A DNA stretch of 64,000 nt from contig CM077116.1 in assembly GCA_039619475.1 (NCBI GenBank), forward strand, positions 173,133,863 through 173,197,862. The letters run 5' to 3'. The position numbers and the translations under genes were made by a program. Shown in pieces: positions 10,837 through 25,291 of the stretch; position 1 is the stretch's first letter, and every line of letters begins with the position of its first letter. Under the pieces are notes generated by a model. It saw only the letters and a program-made list of their open reading frames with translations. It did not search any database and had not been told where the DNA came from. Source of the stretch: Icerya purchasi. Its lineage: Eukaryota > Arthropoda > Insecta > Hemiptera > Monophlebidae.

Positions 10837-11900
10837 TAGCTGTCATTAATTTTAAGCTCGAAGCTCAAACTTTAGCTTGTTCATTTTAAACCGTCCCATT
10901 TTCGAATTAAGTCGTTAACAATAATCACTTTTTCGCTAATGATTTTACCTATCCCCTGTGTGCCATTTGTAGTCAGATTTTTCTAAAAGTACCTGACTTC
11001 ATCATCATCGCAGTTGACTGTGAACGTACATAGGTGATGATGATGTACATAAAAAAGTAGAGTAAGTTCCATACCCTTGACAGCAGGACATTGAGGATTG
11101 TGAAGTTACGGTTCATAATATTCGAAGCTTAATGGCACTGATGGCAGTAATTTTTTTTTCCGAATCATACTGTTCTTAGCAGGGAAATAATAACACTAAG
11201 GTGCTGCCTTTATTCAGTAGTTTTCTCTATCTATCTTTATTGTATGCCTCATGAACAGGTACAGTGAAGGTTATTTTAGTAAATTCAGGAGTATCCCATC
11301 GGTCTCTCATATAGGGTATGTAGCCATGTCTTTTTTCTCCATGTGATTTTCCTTCAATGAAAAGTACACATTGACTATTAGCCCGGACTATCCAAAAAAT
11401 AATCCAGCTTTAGATTGTACACGATTTGTTTTACTATTGATTTATTAGTTCTTTTGGCGAGGACCGTTTCGTTATAAGTTGACCCACTATGGTCAACTAG
11501 CATTTAGGTGAATTTGTCGGTCGATTAAATAACCATCTGTTGAAGGTAAACATTTCAAAAACGTTTTTAGATTATTGGAGTTTTTGAATTTTATTTTTTT
11601 GTTTATTCCGAATCGTTGTAATAGCATTTTGTGTATTATTTGTGTATGGAGTTCTAAAAATTACAGTGCGAGATTCATTGCAATAGTGCAAACTGTTATA
11701 TAGATTATTAAATGTGTTTGCTTTTTTCTTTTTACTTTTTTTCTTTTTTTCTTTTTTTATTATTTACTGCTAAATTACTTTTTGAGCACAGAGTTAATAT
11801 AAGTCGATGTAGAAGAAATACACACGGTTGTGGTAGATCAAAACGGCAGGTAGTCTAAAAAATATTCAAAGTATGGCCAGTTCATCCGGCGGTTGATTCA

Positions 11901-13211
11901 GTCTACGGCAGAACGATAAAATAATCCTTCTTGGCAGTCTATTATGATTCTAGCATTACATTTCCAGAGAATCAATGTATATGCGTTCAACTTCGCACAT
12001 TGTTCAGGTTTCAGCGTCGTGCGGGAAGACTGAAAATATTAATACAGTCTAATTTTAACCTTTTTATTGCTTTTTTTTTCTTTTCTTATCACGTCAGATT
12101 TCTGATGTGCGTTCCTTAGCGCTTTAGTGACTTTCGTACGATATTGCTGTTTTATAATGCATCTCCCCTTGTTCTCGGCCAATTATCCCCGGAATGGCTA
12201 ACCACTTTTATGATACCGTCTATTTGTTATTTCTAGGACGGTTTATTAATGCCATCGTGGTTTTCTTTCTATTGATCAACCGGTGGTCTTTACTGACTTG
12301 TTCCAATTGACGGAGTAAGCATGCCATATTTTAACGCTAGTAGCTATCGACGTGGTGTCGTTGGCGAATCGCAAATTTGATACTTTAACGGTCCCCTAAT
12401 TGAATATTCGTTCCTTCATTCTGCTGATTTTATACAGCACCTCCTTGTGGTAAATTCTGCGTACCGATTAAAAAGCAATGGTAGGAGAAGGCATCTTTGT
12501 CTCACACCTGACCGATCTTGTATTACGACGTTCTTCCAGTTTAACTCTTGCTGTGTTGCCATGTTGTAGCCTCTTAATTAGTAGTTCCAAGTCCTCTAGA
12601 ACTACCATTTCAATAAGGATTAGCTATAGCTTGCTCCGTTGTGTTTAAAAACCTTTCGGGAGTCCACAAAACATGGAGTTCTTCCGTGTTATGCTGTCGT
12701 GCTTCTTCAAGTGGTTGTTGCATATTAATAATCTGCTTTCTTGTTCTTTCGCCTTTCACGAATCCAACTTATTGCCGCAGATTTTTTTTTGCTAAAGCGA
12801 ACAATCGATTACAAATATATCGTAAGCATTACTTTGTTCGCATGTGATATTGTAGTTTCCACACTCTACAACTGATCTGTTTTTGTGTATTGTGTTATAT
12901 AAGTAAATTGATACCAGTCTGATTTACCATTTTTTCATATAGCACTACACATCCCGTCTATTCATGACTAGTACCGCTTCATTCCTAGCTATATACTTTT
13001 TATAGTTCTCTACAGTTGTATCATTTGATTTCGAGGCTTTATTATTTTTCAGATGTGTGATCGTATTGTGCACTTCACTGAGGAGTACCGTTGTTAGTTT
13101 CTGGTTTAGTTTGTTTTTGGTCACTTCTTCCGCATATGTTTTCATTTTGCCATTTTTATAACTGTTTGGTTTAATTTCACGAGCAAAAGGAAGTATTTTT
13201 CGAAGCATGAA
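11901..13211 (-). pseudogene. LINE reverse transcriptase pseudogene, array copy 2
   Basis: Positional equivalent of 5860-7170 with the same disabled FANDTT box and the same open 87-codon piece (12945-13208). Shared disabling changes show that the element died before the unit was amplified. Confidence 0.85.
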
Positions 13212-16200
13212 CCTTCATTCCTCTCCGCATGCAGCTTTATTCTAGAACAAATAGAAGATCTATAATTGGCTTTCTTTTCTATAAAGTTTTCTTATTTTGC
13301 TATTCCGAAATTTCTTGTTCTTTAAGTAAACTAGTACAATTTAGAGGTTTCTACACGTTCGTGGCTGTTGTCTCCTTGATAATCAGCGTTCGAATTTTTT
13401 CTCTGCTCTTGTTGCTGGGATATTATAAATATTCTTAATTTTTAAAATTATTTCATGCTAGTTCCAATGACATAGTTTCTGTTGTTCTCTTTTTTCCTAT
13501 ACATCACTTTCAGTCTTTTTTTTATTGTTTTTTTCTTTTTTTTTGGACGTTTCCGATTTTATACTAGTTTAGTATATATCAGTTATATTTATCCTTTTCT
13601 GAGTTTAGCCTTAATTTCAGTTTTATCATAACCAATGTGTGTTCAGAAGCACATTCCGCTTCTAGAAAGACTTTACACTTTATTTCCATTTGTAACTTAC
13701 TAACATCTGGTAGGTTTGATTTATAAATTTGTCCCCTTAGTGATATAAATGTGACAGGCCTGCATGTAAACCTATATAATATTTCAAAGTAAATTCAAAG
13801 TCAATTTCACCATTTTTTGGTATTCGGCAAAGTTGTAGTATTTAGTTTCGCAAAAGGCAAAATGCTGCTCCATTAACATTTCAGTGTGCTATGCTGCGGG
13901 TTTGCCGTTTGTGTTGTCAAAGGTATTTCTCTCCGTTTGCATCTTCTCTTTTCTTTTGTATTAGATTTTTTCTTCTATAGAATGATAGCCCTTTACAAAG
14001 CACCCGCTTCAATATTAAATGTCTTTATACAATATTTAAATACAGGGTTTGTGTTTAATAATTATTATTTAAAAACTAATATTATTTTAATAAAATTACC
14101 GTGCAAATTAAATGTAACACTCTCTTGAAGGTCCAAACAGTTCTTATATTTAAAATATTTTCTTGTACAATGTAGTTTTAGATATCGAGATTTCTAGTTT
14201 ATTGTAATGTCGAAATTTAAAATTACGGAATTTAGTTTATATTCGAGTAGCGATAATTAATATAATTTTAACTGACATACTAGATTTAAGTGTTTTATCG
14301 TATAGCATAATTATATAATTCGTGAGGTTAATTCGCGTTTAAAATTTTAATTATGGTAACCTTTATATTTTTGTATTAGCATTAATGATTTCGGAACAAC
14401 TGCACACAGGAGGAGGGCTTTAGTTTTGATCTCTAAAATTTACTGATTTAGTTTATGAATACATTCCTAATTTGCGGTTGTATATTATACAAAATGTTCA
14501 ATGTCTGAGATATGATTGTGGAACTGATTATTGTTTACCGCCGATGATTATATTAAAATAATGTTACGGATTGGTTTTATGAAAATTAATGATTCGCTAT
14601 GTGTGTATGAGGCTGTAAATGATAACAGTTGAAAATAAACATCTATCTCAAACCAGAATATGTTGTATTATAACCCTTTTTTACTTTTATTTATTATTTT
14701 TGGTTTTTTAGTATTTTGAATTTTATGTATTTTTCATACACTTTTACATGTGAAATAATTCGACTGTTTAACGACATTGAAATATGGAACACGTGATAAA
14801 GTAATAAATCGTAAGGGAGAAAGCTTTTAAATCGAAAAGGTTTTATTGCTGTTTATTGAAAGCCTTTAAAAAAAATTTCAACTGACTTACACTAGATTTA
14901 AGTGTTTAATCGTATTGTAAAATTATTGTAATTTATATGGTTAATTCACGCTTGAAATTTTAATTATGTAACCTGTACATTTTTGCATTAGTACTAATGA
15001 TTTCTGAGTTGTATACAGTAAGGCTTTAGTTTTGCTCCTTGTAATTTACTGATATGGTTTATGAATTCATTTTTTCCTAATTTGCTGCTGTATATTGTAC
15101 AAAATACGTTTACAGTCGATGATTGTATTAAAATAATGTTACGGATTGGTTTTATGAAATTTAATGATTCGGTATTTGTTTATGAGGCTGTAAACAACAA
15201 CAGTTGAAAATAAACGTATATCTTGAACCAAAATAGTTTTAAAACATAATTTGTAATTTGTAGCGTACTTCATAATCGTTTTTAATTTTTATTTTTTAAT
15301 TTTCGGTTTTTGTGTATTTTTGATTATTGTTACATGTACAATAATTTAATCCTGATACATGACCCAGCTACTCGTTTCCGCTGGGCTAATGCCTATAATT
15401 GACGCCTTCTCCCCCCCCCCCCTGATTGTATGTACGTACATTATATATATGTTGACAAAAATGAAAAAAAAAAAAACGGTCAATAGCACTAACTATTGTT
15501 AAATTTTTGTTACGATCTTTAACGGCGTTAAAGTTATTACGTGTTGATAATGTAATAATTCGAGAGGACAAAGTTGTAACTTGAGATTTAGTTAGTTCGT
15601 TGAATGTTTTTTGTTTTACACATTATAAGTGCGGCATGATCCCTTCGTCTATCACCTTCCTTAATATTGCGTGATCTTTGTGATTTTTTTTTTGTAACCT
15701 CTTCTAATGTTAGTTGTTCGCTGTTTATTGTATTTTATGTATTAAGCGCTTATCATTCAGGCTTCCGAGCTTCTGCAAAGATTAAATTAACTTCCTCTGA
15801 TTTACTTTGTGAAGTTTTATTATAGTTGATATAGCGGATGAATGTTAATGCGCATTGAAATAGCTGTTTAAACAATTCCATTTTTATAATTGCTTATTGG
15901 CCTGAAATAGTATTGCGTTTTACTTAGGTTCGCATCTAAATTTTTTTTTTTTTAAAATATGTTGGCGATTAATTGTAAGCAGCGATGTGTGTAATTGTTC
16001 TAGTAATTTGAACTTTTTTTTTTTTTTAGATTAACATTAATTGTCGAAACATTATTTTCTTCTTTGATTTTTCGATCTACAGGGATCCATGGATAATCAG
16101 TGGAATTAAAATTTTCCGACCAGTGCCATGATTTTCATTTGTTGCTATAGTTTGATTTTTAAATATTCGCTTTTATGATTTATGGAATTTTGTGATGGTC

Positions 16201-16741
16201 TGCTTTTTCCGTCAACTATTATTTCCAGCATTTTAATGCCCGTAAATATAACCAGTCTAATTACATTCTCTTTTATTATTTTTATTAAGGAGCATTTTAC
16301 ATTACGTTATTTTCAGAATTTTTCTTCGGACTCCTATCTGGAAGGTATCTAATTTTATTTTCCATGTTTTTGAACCATATAATAACACGGATTGTATGCA
16401 TGTTTTTACGAAGCGTTTTTGTTGTTTCTATGTTTATATATTATTTGATCTTTCTATCGTCGAGTTTTTCAATTTCCATGCTACTTTGCCTTTTCTTCTT
16501 AGAAATATTTTTTTTCTTCTGTTTGCGAGTCCTTTTATACGGTTGTCTTTAATTATTTAATAACGCAGAATTTTTCCTGAATTCCATAATTGTATTCTTC
16601 ATTTAAATATATCATTTTTAATAAACCGTTTGTTTTTCCCTTTAAAAGGTCGATATTTCAATGTTCTTGTCACTTTTATAACTTGTCCGACACATATTCA
16701 GTCATGTTCTGCATTTTCTGTGAGTCATGTTGACGTCGCAA

Positions 16742-16877
16742 TCCTCTGAGATGATGATAAAGTCGAACAGTTTTACGAAGACTAGAAACTTTGAGCAGAA
16801 AACAAATAAAATTGATAGCGAAGATGCAGTCATTATCGGCGACTTTAATGCGAAGATTGAACAAAGCCAAAGTTGAA
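16742..16877 (+). pseudogene. LINE endonuclease fragment, array copy 3
   Basis: Equivalent of 4660-4795, same sequence. Confidence 0.75.
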
Positions 16878-17941
16878 TAGCTGTCATTAATTTTAAGCTC
16901 GAAGCTCAAACTTTAGCTTGTTCATTTTAAACCGTCCCATTTTCGAATTAAGTCGTTAACAATAATCACTTTTTCGCTAATGATTTTACCTATCCCCTGT
17001 GTGCCATTTGTAGTCAGATTTTTCTAAAAGTACCTGACTTCATCATCATCGCAGTTGACTGTGAACGTACATAGGTGATGATGATGTACATAAAAAAGTA
17101 GAGTAAGTTCCATACCCTTGACAGCAGGACATTGAGGATTGTGAAGTTACGGTTCATAATATTCGAAGCTTAATGGCACTGATGGCAGTAATTTTTTTTT
17201 CCGAATCATACTGTTCTTAGCAGGGAAATAATAACACTAAGGTGCTGCCTTTATTCAGTAGTTTTCTCTATCTATCTTTATTGTATGCCTCATGAACAGG
17301 TACAGTGAAGGTTATTTTAGTAAATTCAGGAGTATCCCATCGGTCTCTCATATAGGGTATGTAGCCATGTCTTTTTTCTCCATGTGATTTTCCTTCAATG
17401 AAAAGTACACATTGACTATTAGCCCGGACTATCCAAAAAATAATCCAGCTTTAGATTGTACACGATTTGTTTTACTATTGATTTATTAGTTCTTTTGGCG
17501 AGGACCGTTTCGTTATAAGTTGACCCACTATGGTCAACTAGCATTTAGGTGAATTTGTCGGTCGATTAAATAACCATCTGTTGAAGGTAAACATTTCAAA
17601 AACGTTTTTAGATTATTGGAGTTTTTGAATTTTATTTTTTTGTTTATTCCGAATCGTTGTAATAGCATTTTGTGTATTATTTGTGTATGGAGTTCTAAAA
17701 ATTACAGTGCGAGATTCATTGCAATAGTGCAAACTGTTATATAGATTATTAAATGTGTTTGCTTTTTTCTTTTTACTTTTTTTCTTTTTTTCTTTTTTTA
17801 TTATTTACTGCTAAATTACTTTTTGAGCACAGAGTTAATATAAGTCGATGTAGAAGAAATACACACGGTTGTGGTAGATCAAAACGGCAGGTAGTCTAAA
17901 AAATATTCAAAGTATGGCCAGTTCATCCGGCGGTTGATTCA

Positions 17942-19252
17942 GTCTACGGCAGAACGATAAAATAATCCTTCTTGGCAGTCTATTATGATTCTAGCATTAC
18001 ATTTCCAGAGAATCAATGTATATGCGTTCAACTTCGCACATTGTTCAGGTTTCAGCGTCGTGCGGGAAGACTGAAAATATTAATACAGTCTAATTTTAAC
18101 CTTTTTATTGCTTTTTTTTTCTTTTCTTATCACGTCAGATTTCTGATGTGCGTTCCTTAGCGCTTTAGTGACTTTCGTACGATATTGCTGTTTTATAATG
18201 CATCTCCCCTTGTTCTCGGCCAATTATCCCCGGAATGGCTAACCACTTTTATGATACCGTCTATTTGTTATTTCTAGGACGGTTTATTAATGCCATCGTG
18301 GTTTTCTTTCTATTGATCAACCGGTGGTCTTTACTGACTTGTTCCAATTGACGGAGTAAGCATGCCATATTTTAACGCTAGTAGCTATCGACGTGGTGTC
18401 GTTGGCGAATCGCAAATTTGATACTTTAACGGTCCCCTAATTGAATATTCGTTCCTTCATTCTGCTGATTTTATACAGCACCTCCTTGTGGTAAATTCTG
18501 CGTACCGATTAAAAAGCAATGGTAGGAGAAGGCATCTTTGTCTCACACCTGACCGATCTTGTATTACGACGTTCTTCCAGTTTAACTCTTGCTGTGTTGC
18601 CATGTTGTAGCCTCTTAATTAGTAGTTCCAAGTCCTCTAGAACTACCATTTCAATAAGGATTAGCTATAGCTTGCTCCGTTGTGTTTAAAAACCTTTCGG
18701 GAGTCCACAAAACATGGAGTTCTTCCGTGTTATGCTGTCGTGCTTCTTCAAGTGGTTGTTGCATATTAATAATCTGCTTTCTTGTTCTTTCGCCTTTCAC
18801 GAATCCAACTTATTGCCGCAGATTTTTTTTTGCTAAAGCGAACAATCGATTACAAATATATCGTAAGCATTACTTTGTTCGCATGTGATATTGTAGTTTC
18901 CACACTCTACAACTGATCTGTTTTTGTGTATTGTGTTATATAAGTAAATTGATACCAGTCTGATTTACCATTTTTTCATATAGCACTACACATCCCGTCT
19001 ATTCATGACTAGTACCGCTTCATTCCTAGCTATATACTTTTTATAGTTCTCTACAGTTGTATCATTTGATTTCGAGGCTTTATTATTTTTCAGATGTGTG
19101 ATCGTATTGTGCACTTCACTGAGGAGTACCGTTGTTAGTTTCTGGTTTAGTTTGTTTTTGGTCACTTCTTCCGCATATGTTTTCATTTTGCCATTTTTAT
19201 AACTGTTTGGTTTAATTTCACGAGCAAAAGGAAGTATTTTTCGAAGCATGAA
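17942..19252 (-). pseudogene. LINE reverse transcriptase pseudogene, array copy 3
   Basis: Equivalent of 5860-7170, same disabling changes. The open piece lies at 18986-19249. Confidence 0.85.
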
Positions 19253-22200
19253 CCTTCATTCCTCTCCGCATGCAGCTTTATTCTAGAACAAATAGAAGAT
19301 CTATAATTGGCTTTCTTTTCTATAAAGTTTTCTTATTTTGCTATTCCGAAATTTCTTGTTCTTTAAGTAAACTAGTACAATTTAGAGGTTTCTACACGTT
19401 CGTGGCTGTTGTCTCCTTGATAATCAGCGTTCGAATTTTTTCTCTGCTCTTGTTGCTGGGATATTATAAATATTCTTAATTTTTAAAATTATTTCATGCT
19501 AGTTCCAATGACATAGTTTCTGTTGTTCTCTTTTTTCCTATACATCACTTTCAGTCTTTTTTTTATTGTTTTTTTCTTTTTTTTTGGACGTTTCCGATTT
19601 TATACTAGTTTAGTATATATCAGTTATATTTATCCTTTTCTGAGTTTAGCCTTAATTTCAGTTTTATCATAACCAATGTGTGTTCAGAAGCACATTCCGC
19701 TTCTAGAAAGACTTTACACTTTATTTCCATTTGTAACTTACTAACATCTGGTAGGTTTGATTTATAAATTTGTCCCCTTAGTGATATAAATGTGACAGGC
19801 CTGCATGTAAACCTATATAATATTTCAAAGTAAATTCAAAGTCAATTTCACCATTTTTTGGTATTCGGCAAAGTTGTAGTATTTAGTTTCGCAAAAGGCA
19901 AAATGCTGCTCCATTAACATTTCAGTGTGCTATGCTGCGGGTTTGCCGTTTGTGTTGTCAAAGGTATTTCTCTCCGTTTGCATCTTCTCTTTTCTTTTGT
20001 ATTAGATTTTTTCTTCTATAGAATGATAGCCCTTTACAAAGCACCCGCTTCAATATTAAATGTCTTTATACAATATTTAAATACAGGGTTTGTGTTTAAT
20101 AATTATTATTTAAAAACTAATATTATTTTAATAAAATTACCGTGCAAATTAAATGTAACACTCTCTTGAAGGTCCAAACAGTTCTTATATTTAAAATATT
20201 TTCTTGTACAATGTAGTTTTAGATATCGAGATTTCTAGTTTATTGTAATGTCGAAATTTAAAATTACGGAATTTAGTTTATATTCGAGTAGCGATAATTA
20301 ATATAATTTTAACTGACATACTAGATTTAAGTGTTTTATCGTATAGCATAATTATATAATTCGTGAGGTTAATTCGCGTTTAAAATTTTAATTATGGTAA
20401 CCTTTATATTTTTGTATTAGCATTAATGATTTCGGAACAACTGCACACAGGAGGAGGGCTTTAGTTTTGATCTCTAAAATTTACTGATTTAGTTTATGAA
20501 TACATTCCTAATTTGCGGTTGTATATTATACAAAATGTTCAATGTCTGAGATATGATTGTGGAACTGATTATTGTTTACCGCCGATGATTATATTAAAAT
20601 AATGTTACGGATTGGTTTTATGAAAATTAATGATTCGCTATGTGTGTATGAGGCTGTAAATGATAACAGTTGAAAATAAACATCTATCTCAAACCAGAAT
20701 ATGTTGTATTATAACCCTTTTTTACTTTTATTTATTATTTTTGGTTTTTTAGTATTTTGAATTTTATGTATTTTTCATACACTTTTACATGTGAAATAAT
20801 TCGACTGTTTAACGACATTGAAATATGGAACACGTGATAAAGTAATAAATCGTAAGGGAGAAAGCTTTTAAATCGAAAAGGTTTTATTGCTGTTTATTGA
20901 AAGCCTTTAAAAAAAATTTCAACTGACTTACACTAGATTTAAGTGTTTAATCGTATTGTAAAATTATTGTAATTTATATGGTTAATTCACGCTTGAAATT
21001 TTAATTATGTAACCTGTACATTTTTGCATTAGTACTAATGATTTCTGAGTTGTATACAGTAAGGCTTTAGTTTTGCTCCTTGTAATTTACTGATATGGTT
21101 TATGAATTCATTTTTTCCTAATTTGCTGCTGTATATTGTACAAAATACGTTTACAGTCGATGATTGTATTAAAATAATGTTACGGATTGGTTTTATGAAA
21201 TTTAATGATTCGGTATTTGTTTATGAGGCTGTAAACAACAACAGTTGAAAATAAACGTATATCTTGAACCAAAATAGTTTTAAAACATAATTTGTAATTT
21301 GTAGCGTACTTCATAATCGTTTTTAATTTTTATTTTTTAATTTTCGGTTTTTGTGTATTTTTGATTATTGTTACATGTACAATAATTTAATCCTGATACA
21401 TGACCCAGCTACTCGTTTCCGCTGGGCTAATGCCTATAATTGACGCCTTCTCCCCCCCCCCTGATTGTATGTACGTACATTATATATATGTTGACAAAAA
21501 TGAAAAAAAAAAAAACGGTCAATAGCACTAACTATTGTTAAATTTTTGTTACGATCTTTAACGGCGTTAAAGTTATTACGTGTTGATAATGTAATAATTC
21601 GAGAGGACAAAGTTGTAACTTGAGATTTAGTTAGTTCGTTGAATGTTTTTTGTTTTACACATTATAAGTGCGGCATGATCCCTTCGTCTATCACCTTCCT
21701 TAATATTGCGTGATCTTTGTGATTTTTTTTTTGTAACCTCTTCTAATGTTAGTTGTTCGCTGTTTATTGTATTTTATGTATTAAGCGCTTATCATTCAGG
21801 CTTCCGAGCTTCTGCAAAGATTAAATTAACTTCCTCTGATTTACTTTGTGAAGTTTTATTATAGTTGATATAGCGGATGAATGTTAATGCGCATTGAAAT
21901 AGCTGTTTAAACAATTCCATTTTTATAATTGCTTATTGGCCTGAAATAGTATTGCGTTTTACTTAGGTTCGCATCTAAATTTTTTTTTTTTTAAAATATG
22001 TTGGCGATTAATTGTAAGCAGCGATGTGTGTAATTGTTCTAGTAATTTGAACTTTTTTTTTTTTTTAGATTAACATTAATTGTCGAAACATTATTTTCTT
22101 CTTTGATTTTTCGATCTACAGGGATCCATGGATAATCAGTGGAATTAAAATTTTCCGACCAGTGCCATGATTTTCATTTGTTGCTATAGTTTGATTTTTA

Positions 22201-22780
22201 AATATTCGCTTTTATGATTTATGGAATTTTGTGATGGTCTGCTTTTTCCGTCAACTATTATTTCCAGCATTTTAATGCCCGTAAATATAACCAGTCTAAT
22301 TACATTCTCTTTTATTATTTTTATTAAGGAGCATTTTACATTATGTTATTTTCAGAATTTTTCTTCGGACTCCTATCTGGAAGGTATCTAATTTTATTTT
22401 CCATGTTTTTGAACCATATAATAACACGGATTGTATGCATGTTTTTACGAAGCGTTTTTGTTGTTTCTATGTTTATATATTATTTGATCTTTCTATCGTC
22501 GAGTTTTTCAATTTCCATGCTACTTTGCCTTTTCTTCTTAGAAATATTTTTTTTCTTCTGTTTGCGAGTCCTTTTATACGGTTGTCTTTAATTATTTAAT
22601 AACGCAGAATTTTTCCTGAATTCCATAATTGTATTCTTCATTTAAATATATCATTTTTAATAAACCGTTTGTTTTTCCCTTTAAAAGGTCGATATTTCAA
22701 TGTTCTTGTCACTTTTATAACTTGTCCGACACATATTCAGTCATGTTCTGCATTTTCTGTGAGTCATGTTGACGTCGCAA

Positions 22781-22916
22781 TCCTCTGAGATGATGATAAA
22801 GTCGAACAGTTTTACGAAGACTAGAAACTTTGAGCAGAAAACAAATAAAATTGATAGCGAAGATGCAGTCATTATCGGCGACTTTAATGCGAAGATTGAA
22901 CAAAGCCAAAGTTGAA
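22781..22916 (+). pseudogene. LINE endonuclease fragment, array copy 4
   Basis: Equivalent of 4660-4795, same sequence. Confidence 0.75.
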
Positions 22917-23980
22917 TAGCTGTCATTAATTTTAAGCTCGAAGCTCAAACTTTAGCTTGTTCATTTTAAACCGTCCCATTTTCGAATTAAGTCGTTAACA
23001 ATAATCACTTTTTCGCTAATGATTTTACCTATCCCCTGTGTGCCATTTGTAGTCAGATTTTTCTAAAAGTACCTGACTTCATCATCATCGCAGTTGACTG
23101 TGAACGTACATAGGTGATGATGATGTACATAAAAAAGTAGAGTAAGTTCCATACCCTTGACAGCAGGACATTGAGGATTGTGAAGTTACGGTTCATAATA
23201 TTCGAAGCTTAATGGCACTGATGGCAGTAATTTTTTTTTCCGAATCATACTGTTCTTAGCAGGGAAATAATAACACTAAGGTGCTGCCTTTATTCAGTAG
23301 TTTTCTCTATCTATCTTTATTGTATGCCTCATGAACAGGTACAGTGAAGGTTATTTTAGTAAATTCAGGAGTATCCCATCGGTCTCTCATATAGGGTATG
23401 TAGCCATGTCTTTTTTCTCCATGTGATTTTCCTTCAATGAAAAGTACACATTGACTATTAGCCCGGACTATCCAAAAAATAATCCAGCTTTAGATTGTAC
23501 ACGATTTGTTTTACTATTGATTTATTAGTTCTTTTGGCGAGGACCGTTTCGTTATAAGTTGACCCACTATGGTCAACTAGCATTTAGGTGAATTTGTCGG
23601 TCGATTAAATAACCATCTGTTGAAGGTAAACATTTCAAAAACGTTTTTAGATTATTGGAGTTTTTGAATTTTATTTTTTTGTTTATTCCGAATCGTTGTA
23701 ATAGCATTTTGTGTATTATTTGTGTATGGAGTTCTAAAAATTACAGTGCGAGATTCATTGCAATAGTGCAAACTGTTATATAGATTATTAAATGTGTTTG
23801 CTTTTTTCTTTTTACTTTTTTTCTTTTTTTCTTTTTTTATTATTTACTGCTAAATTACTTTTTGAGCACAGAGTTAATATAAGTCGATGTAGAAGAAATA
23901 CACACGGTTGTGGTAGATCAAAACGGCAGGTAGTCTAAAAAATATTCAAAGTATGGCCAGTTCATCCGGCGGTTGATTCA

Positions 23981-25291
23981 GTCTACGGCAGAACGATAAA
24001 ATAATCCTTCTTGGCAGTCTATTATGATTCTAGCATTACATTTCCAGAGAATCAATGTATATGCGTTCAACTTCGCACATTGTTCAGGTTTCAGCGTCGT
24101 GCGGGAAGACTGAAAATATTAATACAGTCTAATTTTAACCTTTTTATTGCTTTTTTTTTCTTTTCTTATCACGTCAGATTTCTGATGTGCGTTCCTTAGC
24201 GCTTTAGTGACTTTCGTACGATATTGCTGTTTTATAATGCATCTCCCCTTGTTCTCGGCCAATTATCCCCGGAATGGCTAACCACTTTTATGATACCGTC
24301 TATTTGTTATTTCTAGGACGGTTTATTAATGCCATCGTGGTTTTCTTTCTATTGATCAACCGGTGGTCTTTACTGACTTGTTCCAATTGACGGAGTAAGC
24401 ATGCCATATTTTAACGCTAGTAGCTATCGACGTGGTGTCGTTGGCGAATCGCAAATTTGATACTTTAACGGTCCCCTAATTGAATATTCGTTCCTTCATT
24501 CTGCTGATTTTATACAGCACCTCCTTGTGGTAAATTCTGCGTACCGATTAAAAAGCAATGGTAGGAGAAGGCATCTTTGTCTCACACCTGACCGATCTTG
24601 TATTACGACGTTCTTCCAGTTTAACTCTTGCTGTGTTGCCATGTTGTAGCCTCTTAATTAGTAGTTCCAAGTCCTCTAGAACTACCATTTCAATAAGGAT
24701 TAGCTATAGCTTGCTCCGTTGTGTTTAAAAACCTTTCGGGAGTCCACAAAACATGGAGTTCTTCCGTGTTATGCTGTCGTGCTTCTTCAAGTGGTTGTTG
24801 CATATTAATAATCTGCTTTCTTGTTCTTTCGCCTTTCACGAATCCAACTTATTGCCGCAGATTTTTTTTTGCTAAAGCGAACAATCGATTACAAATATAT
24901 CGTAAGCATTACTTTGTTCGCATGTGATATTGTAGTTTCCACACTCTACAACTGATCTGTTTTTGTGTATTGTGTTATATAAGTAAATTGATACCAGTCT
25001 GATTTACCATTTTTTCATATAGCACTACACATCCCGTCTATTCATGACTAGTACCGCTTCATTCCTAGCTATATACTTTTTATAGTTCTCTACAGTTGTA
25101 TCATTTGATTTCGAGGCTTTATTATTTTTCAGATGTGTGATCGTATTGTGCACTTCACTGAGGAGTACCGTTGTTAGTTTCTGGTTTAGTTTGTTTTTGG
25201 TCACTTCTTCCGCATATGTTTTCATTTTGCCATTTTTATAACTGTTTGGTTTAATTTCACGAGCAAAAGGAAGTATTTTTCGAAGCATGAA
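23981..25291 (-). pseudogene. LINE reverse transcriptase pseudogene, array copy 4
   Basis: Equivalent of 5860-7170, same disabling changes. The open piece lies at 25025-25288. Confidence 0.85.

Larger units (their letters stand above)
8184..14224 (+). repeat. 6-kb tandem array, copy 2 (6041 bp)
   Basis: Same content as copy 1. Its C-tract (9370-9381) has 12 Cs, which explains the extra base. It carries C at 10264 where copies 1 and 4 have T. By inspection I found almost no other differences. Confidence 0.97.
14225..20265 (+). repeat. 6-kb tandem array, copy 3 (6041 bp)
   Basis: Same content as copy 2, with a C-tract of 12 and C at 16305 (shared with copy 2). Confidence 0.97.
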
